In this document: one piece after another, positions 33,987-34,310 of the stretch | Position numbering within the stretch: position 1 is the stretch's first letter | How the letters are laid out: each line of letters begins with the position of its first letter | NCBI RefSeq assembly: GCF_003112455.1 | Contig: NZ_BDQX01000430.1 | Coordinates: 268,028 to 302,337, forward strand | Length of the DNA: 34,310 bases | Direction: 5' to 3' | DNA from: Paenibacillus agaridevorans | GTDB lineage: Bacteria; Bacillota; Bacilli; Paenibacillales; Paenibacillaceae | The notes under the pieces: model-generated | What the model saw: the letters and a program-made list of their open reading frames with translations, nothing else | What the model was told of the DNA's origin: nothing | Databases searched by the model: none | Made by a program: the position numbers and the translations under genes

Positions 33987-34310
33987 ATGAGTCACAAACC
34001 TTAAACGTCCAGTCACTCAGTCACTCACTGTCTAACGGACATAAAGAGGCCGTCGATTCATTGTGAGTAACTGAGCTGAAACGTTCTGCTTTCGCTAACC
34101 GACCTCAGAGCCTCTATTTGCAGCATTTTCGCGATATTAAAAATCTAAAGGACTCAGATGACGTTATTTGGTGAATTTCCACCCATTCTATGCGGTTTTG
34201 ACGGAAGTAAGGTCGTCTGTGTCCGTTACAATTTGAACAGGCCCCGTTTTTGCGAAATAGCGACTGTGGTGTCCGTTACGATCAGCCTTTACTTAACTGC
34301 GCTGCCGTCC
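33987..34310. repeat. Non-coding end region with a degenerate repeat of about 50 bp period
   Basis: No ORF with a ribosome binding site is seen in these 324 bases. CTCAGA-n-TATTTG-n-ATTT occurs at 34104 and 34153 (49 apart). TGTCCGTTAC occurs at 34220 and 34270 (50 apart), and its reverse complement, TAACGGACA, lies at 34033. A tandem CAGTCACT pair is at 34010-34025. The pattern looks like an intergenic repeat family and continues past the window edge. Confidence 0.5.

Noticed and set aside
34010..34025. Tandem CAGTCACT repeat after the VWA gene.
   Set aside because: Two copies of eight bases without flanking spacers; not a CRISPR or a clear regulatory array.
1..34310. tRNA, rRNA, CRISPR, insertion-sequence or phage features.
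   Set aside because: No transposase- or integrase-like protein, no regularly spaced repeat-spacer array, and no RNA-gene signature was recognised on either strand.

Overview
The window looks like chromosomal DNA of a Paenibacillus-type, endospore-forming Firmicute (Paenibacillus, Cohnella or a close relative). The signs are G+C-rich genes with strong AGGAGG-type ribosome binding sites, lipoprotein signals, an S-layer-homology (SLH) surface enzyme, YjcZ-family sporulation miniproteins, a Spo0E-like phosphatase, and sugar ABC transporters of the LplA/LplB/LplC type encoded without their own ATPase. I found no rRNA, tRNA, CRISPR array, insertion sequence or phage gene.

Layout. (1) Bases 1-3125: a GH36 alpha-galactosidase, cut by the window edge, preceded by a LacI-family repressor on the same (minus) strand. 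(2) 3342-7194: a plus-strand lipoprotein converging on a secreted repeat protein, then a COG0523/CobW GTPase placed 22 bp behind an orphan sugar-binding lipoprotein. (3) 7374-9394: a sporulation-flavoured group with two divergent YjcZ miniproteins, a monofunctional proline dehydrogenase and a Spo0E-like protein. (4) 9450-23306: a carbohydrate-utilisation locus read leftwards. A membrane-anchored AraC-type regulator is followed by two permeases, a solute-binding lipoprotein, an (alpha/alpha)6 glycosidase, a FAD-dependent oxidoreductase and a 1470-residue SLH-anchored GH42-like glycosidase with carbohydrate-binding modules. (5) 23469-33986: a cluster of envelope proteins of unknown role. The minus-strand arm holds a copper-amine-oxidase-N/regulatory-domain protein, a lipoprotein, a small DUF4870-like membrane protein and a larger membrane protein. 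The plus-strand arm holds a zinc-ribbon coiled-coil protein overlapping by 4 bp a 2045-residue membrane-anchored protein with two intact VWA domains. (6) 33987-34310: non-coding, with a degenerate repeat of about 50 bp period.

How the genes may work together. The locus in (4) reads as a complete scheme: glycan binding and cleavage at the cell wall, uptake, intracellular processing and possibly oxidation. An ATPase of the MsmX type would have to come from elsewhere. Near-identical ATAATCAT-containing repeats lie before both the regulator gene and the permease gene and are candidate operators.

The best candidate for an undescribed system is (5). The 230-bp gap between its two divergent arms holds two inverted copies of a bipartite motif (AGTTACA-Y-GTTGTCA, six variable bases, TTGTCA). 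Each copy ends exactly 60 bases from the start codon of the gene it faces, and each is followed by a -10-like hexamer. This argues that both arms are switched together by one unknown regulator.
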